Positions 17,185-25,487 are shown, counted from the stretch's first letter. The stretch is DNA of 64,000 nucleotides from Pimelobacter simplex (GCF_024662235.1 NZ_CP096276.1:4650001-4714000); one strand, 5' to 3'. Notes: generated by a model from the letters alone, not told the origin. A program made the numbers and translations.

Positions 17185-18365
17185 GGGAGGTTCGTCCCTC
17201 CCTTGAGCAGGCCGAGCAGCGTGTCGACGACCGCCTGGCTCGGCGTGGGCTGCGGACCGACGTACGGGTTGGCTCCGGAGCGGAACGACGGCGGCGGCAC
17301 CATGCCCTCCTCGGGGGTGACGTAGGGGAGCCCGTAGCAGGCCGGGCCGTTGTCGGCACCGAGCTGCGGCAGGTTCTCCTCGTAGGTGTACGGGTCGCGG
17401 CCCGGCACCACGCGGGTGTACGTCGTGACGCCCGGGTGGGTGCCGCCGACGGCGGCCTCGGCGAGCTTGTTCGCCGACGCCAGACCCATCAGGAGGCAGG
17501 GCAGCTCGGGCGAGTACCGCTCGGCCACGGCCGAGACCGGCTGCAGCAGGCGCAGCGAGGTGACCAGGCCCTGCTCGGAGTCGCGCAGGAGCGTGCCGGC
17601 GCTGTCGCTGAAGCCGGTGAGGCTGCGCTCCAGCGCCTGCAGGGAGGCCTGCTGCTTGACCAGCGTCTGCGAGACCGTACCGGCCTGGGCGAGCGCGTCG
17701 ACCAGGTCCGGCCGGGCGATCGCGTAGACGTCGGCGACGTCGTCGGCCACCCGGAGGTCGGCACTGAGCGTGCGCAGCGACGGGTTGAACGAGCGCAGGT
17801 AGGCGTCGGTCTGGGTGATGAGCGCGCCGATCAGCTCACCGCGCTGCTCGACCGCACCGGCCACCGCGGTGAGGGCGGAGTTGACCTCGGCCGGGCGGGC
17901 GACGTCCAGCACCTTGGTGAGGTTCTCGAACGCCTCGTCGACCTCGACGGTCACCCGGTCGGCCGGGATCACCGCACCGGCGCGGATCTTGGCGCCACCG
18001 CCGCTGTCGGCCGGCGGCGTGAGCTGGACGTACTTGGCACCGAACGCGGTCGGCGGGACGATCTGCGCGGTGACGTCCGCGGAGACCCGGTCGACCTTGT
18101 CGGCGTCGATCTTGAGCTCGATCCGGACCTTCTCGCCGTCCGACTCGACCTTGCCGACGCGACCGATCTCGACGCCGCGCAGCTTGATCGGCGCTCCCGA
18201 GGCGAGCGTCAGGCCGGCCCGGTCCGCCTCGACCGTCACCAGGACGTTGTCGTCGAAAGCCCCGCGGTACTTGGCGATCGTGCCCGCGATGAGCGCGGCG
18301 ACGAGCGCCAGGAAGATGAACCCGTAGACGACCTGGCGGTCGATCCGGTGGGCAGAGCTGCTCAT
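17181..18365 (-). CDS. mceA: MceA-type MCE family protein (394 aa)
   Basis: First Mce protein. The N-terminal membrane helix (YGFIFLALVAALIAGTIA) is followed by the MCE domain (VTVEADRAGLTLASGAPIKL, VEIGRVGKVESDG, TAFGAKYVQLTP). The helical tail ends in a Pro-rich segment (GTNLP terminus). It starts seven bases after the YrbE-B stop. MceA heads the six MCE subunits in the standard yrbE-mce order. Confidence 0.9.
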   Translation of the reverse strand: MSSSAHRIDRQVVYGFIFLALVAALIAGTIAKYRGAFDDNVLVTVEADRAGLTLASGAPIKLRGVEIGRVGKVESDGEKVRIELKIDADKVDRVSADVTAQIVPPTAFGAKYVQLTPPADSGGGAKIRAGAVIPADRVTVEVDEAFENLTKVLDVARPAEVNSALTAVAGAVEQRGELIGALITQTDAYLRSFNPSLRTLSADLRVADDVADVYAIARPDLVDALAQAGTVSQTLVKQQASLQALERSLTGFSDSAGTLLRDSEQGLVTSLRLLQPVSAVAERYSPELPCLLMGLASANKLAEAAVGGTHPGVTTYTRVVPGRDPYTYEENLPQLGADNGPACYGLPYVTPEEGMVPPPSFRSGANPYVGPQPTPSQAVVDTLLGLLKGGTNLP

Positions 18366-18372
18366 GCGTCCC

Positions 18373-19197
18373 TCACCCCGCGATGTGGACCGACGGACCG
18401 CCCCAGACGGCGATCGCGAAGATCAGGTCGATGAACATGGTGCAGATGAGCGCCGAACGCACGGCCTTGCCGACCGCCTTGCCCACGCCCGCGGGCCCTC
18501 CCGACGCGCGGAAGCCGTGGTAGCAGCAGATCGAGACGATGACGAGCGCCATCAGCGCGACCTTGATCATCGCCAGGAACAGGTCGCTGGAGATGAGGAA
18601 GGTGTCGAAGTAGTGCTGGTAGGTGCCCGGCGCCTGGTCGTACCCGACCGTCACGACCAGGTACGTCGCGAGCCAGCACATCATCAGCGCGATCGCGAAG
18701 AGCGGCACGACGGCGACGAGGCCGGCGATGATCCGCGTGGTGACCAGGTAGGGCACCGGCGGGACCGCCATCACCTCGAGCGCGTCGATCTCCTCGCTCA
18801 CCCGCATGGCGCCGATCTGCGCCGTGAAGCCGGCGCCGACGGTGGCGGTGAGCGCGATGCCCGCGATGATCGGCGCGACCTCGCGGGTGTTGAAGTACGC
18901 CGAGAAGAAGCCCGACAGCGTCGAGACGCCGATATTGTCGAACGACGTGTAGGCCTGCAGGCCGACCTCGATGCCCGAGGCGGCGGTGAGGAAGCCGATC
19001 ACCAGCACGGTGCCGCCGATGAGCGCGAGCGCACCGGACCCGAGGGAGACCTCGGCCAGCAGCCGGACGACCTCCTTGGGGTAGTGCTTGAGCGCGCGCG
19101 GCATGTGGGCGTACGCGTTGCCGTGGAAGGTCAGCTGGTCGCCGAGGTTGCGCAGCGACGTCGTGGGCTTCGCCAGGTGGCGGGAGAGCTGGGACAT
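18373..19197 (-). CDS. yrbEB: YrbE-B / MlaE-family ABC permease of the Mce system (274 aa)
   Basis: Second permease of the Mce importer. It has the MlaE/permease domain with about five membrane helices (LALIGGTVLVIGFLTAASG, VAPIIAGIALTATVGAGFTA, IIAGLVAVVPLFAIALM, MIKVALMALVIVSICCYHG). The conserved coupling segment IGAMRVSEEIDALEVM is present, and the C-terminal GGPAGVGKAVGKAVRSA contacts the ATPase. It is six bases downstream of yrbEA. The cognate ATPase (MceG/MlaF type) is not encoded in the window, as is usual for Mce systems. Confidence 0.93.
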   Translation of the reverse strand: MSQLSRHLAKPTTSLRNLGDQLTFHGNAYAHMPRALKHYPKEVVRLLAEVSLGSGALALIGGTVLVIGFLTAASGIEVGLQAYTSFDNIGVSTLSGFFSAYFNTREVAPIIAGIALTATVGAGFTAQIGAMRVSEEIDALEVMAVPPVPYLVTTRIIAGLVAVVPLFAIALMMCWLATYLVVTVGYDQAPGTYQHYFDTFLISSDLFLAMIKVALMALVIVSICCYHGFRASGGPAGVGKAVGKAVRSALICTMFIDLIFAIAVWGGPSVHIAG

Positions 19198-19203
19198 GGG
19201 TAC

Positions 19204-20031
19204 TCAGGCTCCGAGCTTGATCTGCAGGAACAGGGCACTGATCACGCTGTTGGCGGCGAAGAGCAGCATGAAGGCGAAGACGACCGTCTGGTTCACGGCT
19301 TCACCGACACCCTTCGGCCCGCCCTTGGCGTTGAGCCCGAGGTAGCAGGCGGTGAGGCCGGCGAGCATGCCGAAGACGGCGGCCTTGGCCTCGGAGGCGA
19401 GGAAGTCCGGCAGCCCGACCAGCAGCGTCAGGTCGGACAGGTAGAGCCCGGGGGTCGCGCCCTGCAGGACGACGGAGAAGAAGTACCCGCCGACCAGGCC
19501 GACGACGGTCACCATGCCGTTGAGCGCGACACCGACGAGCGTCGACGCGATCACCCGCGGTACGACGAGCCGCTCGATCGGGTCGATGCCCAAGGTGACC
19601 ATCGCGTCGATCTCCTCGCGGATCTTGCGGGAGCCGAGGTCGGCGCAGATCGCCGTCGCTCCGGCGCCTGCGACGACGAGCACGCTCACGATGGGCCCGA
19701 TCTCGCGGACCACCGCGACGGCGGCGCCGGCGCCGGCGAGGTCGACCGCGCCGATCTGGATGAGCAGCTGGTTGACCTGGAAGATGATGACGACGCAGAA
19801 CGGGATGGACACCAGCAGCGCCGGGCCGAACGAGACCGTGGTGATGAACCAGGCCTGGGAGATGAACTCGCGGAACTGGAAGCGCCGGGTGAACATCTGC
19901 GCGAAGACCTTGCCGACGAAGCTGTAGAAGTCGCCGAACGTGCCGAGCGTCTTCATCAGGAAGGTCGAGCGGAGTGCATCCCGGGCGACCTGGCGGGACT
20001 CCTCGGTCAGGCCGGCGGGAGCCGCGGTCAC
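19204..20031 (-). CDS. yrbEA: YrbE-A / MlaE-family ABC permease of the Mce system (275 aa)
   Basis: First permease. The start GTG 20031 overlaps the stop of the GMC oxidoreductase (GTGA) and gives VTAAPAGLTEES. MlaE-family features: helices LLVSIPFCVVIIFQVNQLL, IVSVLVVAGAGATAICADLG, the coupling motif SRKIREEIDAMVTLGIDPIE and GGPKGVGEAVNQTVVFAFML. YrbE-A and -B form the transmembrane channel that takes lipids from the MCE tube. Overlap with an oxidoreductase gene directly upstream is unusual and ties import to oxidation. Confidence 0.93.
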   Translation of the reverse strand: MTAAPAGLTEESRQVARDALRSTFLMKTLGTFGDFYSFVGKVFAQMFTRRFQFREFISQAWFITTVSFGPALLVSIPFCVVIIFQVNQLLIQIGAVDLAGAGAAVAVVREIGPIVSVLVVAGAGATAICADLGSRKIREEIDAMVTLGIDPIERLVVPRVIASTLVGVALNGMVTVVGLVGGYFFSVVLQGATPGLYLSDLTLLVGLPDFLASEAKAAVFGMLAGLTACYLGLNAKGGPKGVGEAVNQTVVFAFMLLFAANSVISALFLQIKLGA

Positions 20032-21782
20032 GCGGTCGCCTCGCTCGGCTCGCCCTGGTCGCTCGTGACGACGTAGAGCGGGAGACGCAGCGCAGCCGGT
20101 GCGGTCGGGGGCACAGCCGGCCGCACCGGCGCGATCGGGGAGAGCCGCTCGTAGCCGGCTCCGAGCGCGGGCCGCTGGTCGGCCTCGCCCTGGTTGGGCC
20201 ACACCGCCATCGCGCGCTCGGCCTGCGCGGTGATGGTGAGGCTGGGGTTGACACCGAGGTTCGCGGAGATCGCGGCACCGTCGACGACATGGAGGCCGGG
20301 GTGGCCGTAGACCCGGTGGTAGGCGTCGATCACGCCGTTCTCGGCGGAGTCGCCGATCGGGCAGCCGCCCAGGAAGTGCGCGGTCATGGGGATGTTGAAG
20401 ATCTCGCCGGCGCTGCTGTAGGAGCCGCCGTCGATCTTGTCGCTGATCCGGCGCACGACCTCGTTGCCGACCGGGACCCACGTCGGGTTGGGCTCGCCGT
20501 GACCCTGCTTCGAGGTCAGCCGCACCTTGCGTCCGCGCCGCTTCGGGAAGACGGTGATCGAGTTGTCGCTCGTCTGCATGACGAGCGCGATGATCGTGCG
20601 CTCGGGCCAGCTGCCGAGACCGGCGTACGTCGAGAGCAGCAGGCCCGGGTGACGCACGGCCTGGCCCAGCCAGCGCAGCCAGCGCGGCACCCGGCCGCCG
20701 CCGTCGGTCATCAGCGTGAGCAGCAGGCCCATCAGGCCCGAGCCCTTGCCGTAGCGGACCGGCTCGACGTGGGTGACCTCGTCGGGGTGGATCGACGAGG
20801 TGATCGCGACGCCGTGGTGGAAGTCGTGCTGGTCCTTGCTGCGCAGCTTGGTGCTCGACGCGCACAGCGCCTCGGAGTTGGTCCGGGTCAGGTAGCCGAG
20901 CCGCTCCGAGAGCCGGGGCAGGTCGCCGGAGCGCCGCATCCCGTGCAGCAGCTCCTGGGTGCCCCAGGTGCCGGCCGCGACCACGACCTGGGCGGCCGCG
21001 ATGCTCGTCGTACGCCGGGCGGAGCCGCCGGAGCGGTGGGTCACGACGTCGTACCCGCCGCCGGAGCGGGGCTTGATCGCGGCGACCGTGGTGCGCTCGC
21101 GGACCTCGGCACCGAGCTTCTCGGCGAGGTAGAGGTAGTTCTTGAGGAGCGTGTTCTTCGCGTTGTGCCGGCACCCGGTCATGCACTCGCCGCACTCCAG
21201 GCAGCCGCGGCGCTCGGGCCCGGCGCCACCGAAGTACGGGTCCGGGATCGCCGCGCCCGGCGTACCGAAGCAGACGCCGACCGGCGTCGGGCGGTAGGTG
21301 TCCCCCACGCCCATCTCGTCGGCGACCTGCTTCATCACCTCGTCGCTCGGCGTGACGGTCGGGTTCTGGACGACGCCGAGCATCCGGCTGGCCTGGTCGT
21401 AGTACGGCGCCAGCTCGGCCTTCCAGTCCGTGATGTGCGCCCACTGCGGGTCGTTGTAGAAGGCGTCGGACTTGGGCTGGTAGAGCGTGTTGGCGTAGAC
21501 GAGCGAGCCGCCGCCCACACCCGCGCCGGCGAGCACGACGACGTCGCGCAGCAGCCGGATCCGCTGGATGCCGAAGCAGCCCAGGCGCGGCGCGAACAGG
21601 AACTTGCGCACGTCCCACGACGTCTTCGCGAACTCGTCGTCCTCGAAGCGCCGGCCGGCCTCGAGCACGCAGACCCGGTAGCCCTTCTCCGCGAGGCGCA
21701 GCGCCGTCACCGAGCCGCCGAAGCCGGAGCCGACGACCACCACGTCGTACGCGAAGTCTGCGGCGCGGTCGTCTGCGTGCAT
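20028..21782 (-). CDS. GMC-family oxidoreductase, cholesterol-oxidase-like (584 aa)
   Basis: Flavoprotein alcohol/sterol oxidase of the ChoD branch of the GMC family. N-terminal FAD motif VVVGSGFGGSVTALRLAE with VCVLEAGRRF; GAGVGGGSLVYANTL; a cysteine cluster CLECGECMTGC typical of this branch; C-terminal HFLGGCPIGDSAENGVID and VVDGAAISANLGVNPSL with the FAD-contacting Asn. ATG 21782 is chosen for GGGGGTG upstream. It is the first gene of the mce operon and overlaps yrbEA, so the substrate is probably what the transporter brings in: a long-chain alcohol or sterol. Steroid oxidase activity is possible but cannot be told from alkanol oxidation here. Confidence 0.85.
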   Translation of the reverse strand: MHADDRAADFAYDVVVVGSGFGGSVTALRLAEKGYRVCVLEAGRRFEDDEFAKTSWDVRKFLFAPRLGCFGIQRIRLLRDVVVLAGAGVGGGSLVYANTLYQPKSDAFYNDPQWAHITDWKAELAPYYDQASRMLGVVQNPTVTPSDEVMKQVADEMGVGDTYRPTPVGVCFGTPGAAIPDPYFGGAGPERRGCLECGECMTGCRHNAKNTLLKNYLYLAEKLGAEVRERTTVAAIKPRSGGGYDVVTHRSGGSARRTTSIAAAQVVVAAGTWGTQELLHGMRRSGDLPRLSERLGYLTRTNSEALCASSTKLRSKDQHDFHHGVAITSSIHPDEVTHVEPVRYGKGSGLMGLLLTLMTDGGGRVPRWLRWLGQAVRHPGLLLSTYAGLGSWPERTIIALVMQTSDNSITVFPKRRGRKVRLTSKQGHGEPNPTWVPVGNEVVRRISDKIDGGSYSSAGEIFNIPMTAHFLGGCPIGDSAENGVIDAYHRVYGHPGLHVVDGAAISANLGVNPSLTITAQAERAMAVWPNQGEADQRPALGAGYERLSPIAPVRPAVPPTAPAALRLPLYVVTSDQGEPSEATA

Positions 21783-22108
21783 GGCGAAGCACCCCCATGA
21801 GAACGGCCGAGCCCCTGTGCCGGGCTGACCTGTGAGCGCCCATCTCACTCGGTGACGGGGGTCACGCTCTCGTGGCGGCGGTCCAAAGATGGACTAGGCC
21901 TTTGTCCCGGTGCACAAAGACGCAGGTCACGCCCTAGGGGGTGACCTGCGGGTCCGCGTCGTCGCGAGCGTCTCCGGCGGCCGATCTGGCAAGGCGGAGG
22001 AGCGAAGGCGGGCCGGAGGCCCGTCGAGTCTCCGACAACGCCGCCGGATCGAGTCGCCGGTGGCGCGCAGCAGGCGCGGATCCGCAGATCACCCCCTAGG
22101 GTGACCGG
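21783..22108. promoter_or_regulatory. Divergent promoter region between mce operon and PucR-type regulator, with several dyads
   Basis: This 326-base gap has no gene. It holds CTTTGT and ACAAAG eight bases apart (about 21900-21919). It also has a perfect pair of ten-base arms CGCAGGTCAC (21921-21930) and GTGACCTGCG (21941-21950) around CCCTAGGG. A second CACCCCCTAGGGTGAC element sits at 22091-22106, over the regulator's -10 box. The shared core TCAC-n-CCCTAGGG-TGAC in two places is a good operator candidate, probably for the adjacent PucR-type protein. Confidence 0.5.
22097..22102 (+). promoter_or_regulatory. -10 element TAGGGT, leaderless start of PucR-type gene
   Basis: TAGGGT lies exactly six bases before GTG 22109, so the mRNA likely begins at the start codon. 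The element is inside a TCAC...GTGAC dyad, which would allow direct autoregulation by occlusion. Confidence 0.55.
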
Positions 22109-23344
22109 GTGAGCAGCGAGTCGATGCCGTCGGACCTGGCACCCTGGCTGCTGGCGTACGTCGCCGAGCAGGCCCAGCCCGACGAGGTCGAGATCTGGGT
22201 CGACCGGGTGACCAACGCGATCCTCACCGAGATGCCCGAGGTCGGGGCGGTCGAGGGGCTGCCCGAGCAGGTCCGGATCACCGTGCGCGAGCACTGGCTC
22301 GCGTTCCTCGGCGACTTCGCGCAGCCCGAGCAGCACTTCCACCTCGTCGAGGCCGCGCGCCGGCTCTCGGTCGAGCTGGCCGACCGGCAGCTGCCGCTGG
22401 AGATGCTCATCCGGTTCTACCGGGTGGCCCAGCAGGAGGTCTGGGACTACGTCAGCGAGCTGATCAAGGCGCTGCCGCCGGGCGACTTCGACCGAGCCGA
22501 CCTGCTCATGTACTTCTGGAACCGGGCCGGCGTCTGGCTCGACCAGTCGATCACGGAGTCGATCGCGGCCTACCAGGCCGCGCGCTCGCGGGTCCTGGCC
22601 GGAGCAGCGGCCCAGCGCTACGAGTCGGTCCGCTCGATCCTGGCCGGTGAGCTCGGCGACGCTCGCGAGGCCTCGTCCGCCCTCGGCGGCTACCCGATCT
22701 CGGTGCACCACACGGCCGTCGTCCTCTCCGTCGGGGACGCCGAGCGCGCCGGGACCCTGGAGCAGCTCGCCACCGAGCTCGCCCGCCGCATCGGCGCCGC
22801 CAGTCCCCTCGTCGTCAAGCCCGGCGGCCGCCAGCTCTGGATGTGGCTCGGCACCCGCGACGCCCCCGACCTGACCGCGCTCGCCGCCCTCGCCGCCACC
22901 CCCGGCTCGCTGGCCCACGAGAGCGTGGTCGTCGGCGTCGGCTCGGCCACCCCCGGCATCGCCGGCTTCGTCGCCTCGCACCGCGAGGCCCAGGGCGCCC
23001 TCCGGGTGACCACCCCCGACACGTCCGGCTGGCTCGCCCTCTACACGGACGTCGAGCTCCCCGTCCTGCTCGGCTGCTCCCCCGAGGTCGACCGCTTCGT
23101 CGCCCGCGAGCTCGGGCCGCTCGTCGGCGAGGACGAGAGCACCCAGCGGATCCGGGAGACCCTCACGGCGTACCTCGACAGCGGCGGGAGCGCCGAGGAG
23201 GCGGCCCGCGCGCTCGTCGTCCACCGCAACACGATCCGGTACCGGCTCGGGCAGGCCGAGGAGATGCTCGGCCACCCGATCGCCCGGATCAGCCCCCAGC
23301 TCGCGGTGGCGCTGCGCCACCACGAGCTGTTCCACCGGGCCTAG
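22109..23344 (+). CDS. PucR/CdaR-type transcriptional regulator (411 aa)
   Basis: The helix-turn-helix of the PucR family is near the C-terminus (AARALVVHRNTIRYRLGQAE). The N-terminal ~190 residues form a helical sensing domain (HFHLVEAARRLSVELAD, QQEVWDYVSELIKAL). It is a paralogue of the regulator that ends the mce operon and lies divergent from the operon's first gene. GTG 22109 is supported by TAGGGT six bases before it. It probably controls the mce/GMC operon; the convergent alkB operon ends five bases beyond its stop. Confidence 0.86.
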   Translation: MSSESMPSDLAPWLLAYVAEQAQPDEVEIWVDRVTNAILTEMPEVGAVEGLPEQVRITVREHWLAFLGDFAQPEQHFHLVEAARRLSVELADRQLPLEMLIRFYRVAQQEVWDYVSELIKALPPGDFDRADLLMYFWNRAGVWLDQSITESIAAYQAARSRVLAGAAAQRYESVRSILAGELGDAREASSALGGYPISVHHTAVVLSVGDAERAGTLEQLATELARRIGAASPLVVKPGGRQLWMWLGTRDAPDLTALAALAATPGSLAHESVVVGVGSATPGIAGFVASHREAQGALRVTTPDTSGWLALYTDVELPVLLGCSPEVDRFVARELGPLVGEDESTQRIRETLTAYLDSGGSAEEAARALVVHRNTIRYRLGQAEEMLGHPIARISPQLAVALRHHELFHRA

Positions 23345-23349
23345 CCGCC

Positions 23350-23544
23350 CTAGCCCTCCAGGGTCAGGGCCAGCACCGGACAGGCCTGGACCGCGGCAAA
23401 CACGTGCGCCCGGTCGGCCTCGGGCGGCGCCTCGTCCAGGACCTGGACCAGCTCGTCGTCCTCGTCCACCTCGAAGTAGTCGTTGGCCATGGACTCACAC
23501 ATCCCGAGGCCCTCGCACTTGGCCTTGTCGGCGACGATGCGCAT
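23350..23544 (-). CDS. [3Fe-4S]-type ferredoxin (64 aa)
   Basis: Small acidic ferredoxin of the type that serves P450s and other oxygenases. Cysteines are in CEGLGMC (10 and 16) and ACPVLAL (near 55), with Gly rather than Cys in the middle ligand position, which predicts a [3Fe-4S] cluster. ATG 23544 overlaps the stop of alkB (TGATG), so the two are coupled. Since AlkB here already has a fused rubredoxin, this ferredoxin may feed that rubredoxin or serve another oxygenase. Confidence 0.88.
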   Translation of the reverse strand: MRIVADKAKCEGLGMCESMANDYFEVDEDDELVQVLDEAPPEADRAHVFAAVQACPVLALTLEG

Positions 23545-24995
23545 CACGCACCGACCTTGTGCCGCGGCTCGACGGCCTTGAAGTCGACCTTCTCGCGCAC
23601 CCCGCAGTCGGGGCAGCACCAGTCGTCCGGGATGTCCTTCCAGGCCGTGCCGGCGGCGAACCCCTCGAGCTCGTTGCCCTCCGCGACCTCGTAGGTGTAC
23701 TGGCAGCCGGGGCACTGCGCGGCGAGCACCTCGCCCTCGAACTCGTGGGCACTGGTGTCGGCCTGGACGGCGGCCTCCGCGGCGACGACCTCGGCCGGCA
23801 CGGGGTACTTGCGCAGCAGCTTCTCGCGCTTGCTCGCCAGCACGTTGGCCTGGCGGATGTCGCCGTCGTAGTGGGCGACGACGCGCTTGTCCATGAGCGC
23901 CCGGAACGCCGGCGGGAACAGCGCCACGACGATCATGCCGGTGTAGCCGGTCGGCAGCACGGGAGCGTCCTTGAAGTCGCGCAGCGTCTGGTAGCGACGG
24001 GTCGGGTTCGCGTGGTGGTCGCTGTGCCGCTGCAGGTGGTACAGCAGCACGTTGGTCGCGATGTTGTTGGAGTTCCACGAGTGCGCCGGCGTGACCCGCT
24101 CGAAGCGCTGCTTGCCCTCCGCACCGACCTTCTGGCGCAGCATCCCGTAGTGCTCCATGTAGTTGACGACCTCGAGCAGCGAGAAGCCGACGACCGCCTG
24201 CAGCACGAGGTACGGCAGCAGCCCGAGCGGGTTCACGTCGTACGCCAGGCCGAGCCAGAGCAGGAGCCCGCCCCAGAGCGCCACGGTCATCAGCCACGCG
24301 TTGAGGACGTCGTTGCCGAGGTGGAACGGGTGCGTGCTCTTGCGCTGGTAGCGCTTGGCCTCGAGCTCCCACGAGCTCTTCAGCGAGCCGGCGACGGTGC
24401 GCGGCCAGAACCGGTAGACGCTCTCCCCCATCCGGCTCGACGCCGGGTCCTCGGGCGTCGCGACCCGGACGTGGTGCCCGCGGTTGTGCTCGATGTAGAA
24501 GTGGCCGTAGAACGTCTGCGCCAGCGCGATCTTCGACGCCCAGCGCTCCACCGACTCCCGCTTGTGCCCGAGCTCGTGCGCGGTGTTGATGGCGACGCCA
24601 CCGACCACACCGATCGAGATCGCCAGGCCTACCTTGGCCGCCACGGTCAGGTCCGCGGTCGCGAGGAACCACATCGCGATGACGAAGCCGACGTACTGGA
24701 CCGGGAGGTAGAGGTAGGTCACCCACCGGTAGAAGCGGTCGTTCTCCAGCGCCTCGATCACGTCGTCGGGCGGGTTGGTGCTGTCGTACCCGGCGACGAG
24801 GTCGATGAGCGGGATCAGCGCGAAGAACATCACCGGCGTCAACCAGAACCACAACGAGCGGTCGGTCGCCTCGAAGAGCGCGATCCCCACGAGCGGCGTG
24901 GCCGGGACGACCAGCCCCAGGATCCACAGGTAGCGCTTCTTGTCGCGCCAGGGAACGGTCGTGCCGTCCGTTCCACGCGTTGCGTACTTCGCCAT
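23544..24995 (-). CDS. alkB: Alkane 1-monooxygenase (AlkB) with C-terminal rubredoxin (483 aa)
   Basis: Membrane di-iron alkane hydroxylase: n-alkane + O2 + 2 e- to 1-alkanol. The six-helix N-terminal part holds the histidine boxes HELGHK, EHNRGHH, NYMEHYG and LQRHSDHHA. After a charged linker, the last ~60 residues are a rubredoxin with CPGC (428/431) and CPDCG (461/464). The fused form is known from actinobacteria such as Nocardioides, Dietzia and Prauserella. Start ATG 24995 has GAGGAGG upstream. A ferredoxin gene follows. An IR upstream may be the operator. The fusion and location opposite the Mce/GMC/ALDH genes suggest one alkane-use region. Confidence 0.95.
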   Translation of the reverse strand: MAKYATRGTDGTTVPWRDKKRYLWILGLVVPATPLVGIALFEATDRSLWFWLTPVMFFALIPLIDLVAGYDSTNPPDDVIEALENDRFYRWVTYLYLPVQYVGFVIAMWFLATADLTVAAKVGLAISIGVVGGVAINTAHELGHKRESVERWASKIALAQTFYGHFYIEHNRGHHVRVATPEDPASSRMGESVYRFWPRTVAGSLKSSWELEAKRYQRKSTHPFHLGNDVLNAWLMTVALWGGLLLWLGLAYDVNPLGLLPYLVLQAVVGFSLLEVVNYMEHYGMLRQKVGAEGKQRFERVTPAHSWNSNNIATNVLLYHLQRHSDHHANPTRRYQTLRDFKDAPVLPTGYTGMIVVALFPPAFRALMDKRVVAHYDGDIRQANVLASKREKLLRKYPVPAEVVAAEAAVQADTSAHEFEGEVLAAQCPGCQYTYEVAEGNELEGFAAGTAWKDIPDDWCCPDCGVREKVDFKAVEPRHKVGA

Positions 24996-25151
24996 CGGGT
25001 GCCTCCTCGGATCGGGCGACGGCTTCGTCGTCGTACCGTCAACGGTCGCAGCGAGGCACCCCACCGCTCTCGGGCCGCCTGCACAACCTTGTGCGGGGGC
25101 GTTGGCAGGTTGCACAACGGCCCGCGGGGCCGCCCCCCCTAGGCTCCCGCC
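24996..25151. promoter_or_regulatory. alkB promoter region with GCACAA-CC-TTGTGC dyad
   Basis: The 14-base inverted repeat GCACAACCTTGTGC is at 25081-25094 and a second TTGCACAA half-site pair lies at about 25110-25118. They sit about 90 bases upstream of the alkB start and 60 bases upstream of the divergent small gene. TTGCACAA-like elements occur also near the GMC and desaturase promoters, suggesting shared control. Regulator identity is inferred. Confidence 0.45.
25140..25145 (+). promoter_or_regulatory. -10 element TAGGCT of leaderless transcript
   Basis: TAGGCT is followed by six bases and then ATG 25152, with no ribosome-binding site; a leaderless start as for several other genes here. 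Confidence 0.5.
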
Positions 25152-25487
25152 ATGGCTCGCCAGTACCTCGACGACGCGCGCGGACCCGACGGCGTACGGG
25201 TGACGATCGCGATCGAGCCTGGCGGCGCCCGCCTGGAGCGCACCAGCGACCGCCTCGGCGTGCGCGTGCGCGTCCCCCGCTGGATGCGGTGGCTGCGCCC
25301 GCACGTCCTCGGGCCGTTCGCCGCACGTCGTACCTGGGTGGTGGACGTGGAGGCGGACTCCGGCTGGCGCGTGCGCCTGCGTCGCCCCGAGCGCCACGAC
25401 GCCGTCCACCTGGCCAAGAGCCTCTGGCACGAGGTCAACGAGGGCGGCCTGCCCGCCCTGGAGGCAGCCGTCAGCGCAGCAGGCTGA
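25152..25487 (+). CDS. Conserved hypothetical protein (111 aa)
   Basis: No domain is recognised. The protein is rich in Arg and beta-prone (VRVTIAIEPGGARLERTSD, RTWVVDVEADSGWRVRLRR), and ends in a helix (DAVHLAKSLWHEVNEGG). There are no membrane segments and no signal peptide. The coding pattern is good and the leaderless -10 box supports the ATG. The last 17 bases overlap a convergent small membrane-protein gene. No link to alkane use can be shown beyond adjacency. Confidence 0.55.
   Translation: MARQYLDDARGPDGVRVTIAIEPGGARLERTSDRLGVRVRVPRWMRWLRPHVLGPFAARRTWVVDVEADSGWRVRLRRPERHDAVHLAKSLWHEVNEGGLPALEAAVSAAG

Noticed and set aside
19204..21843. A GMC-YrbE fusion protein
   Set aside because: The upstream part of this frame is not the GMC frame and carries no motifs. 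YrbE-A starts at GTG 20031, overlapping the GMC stop.
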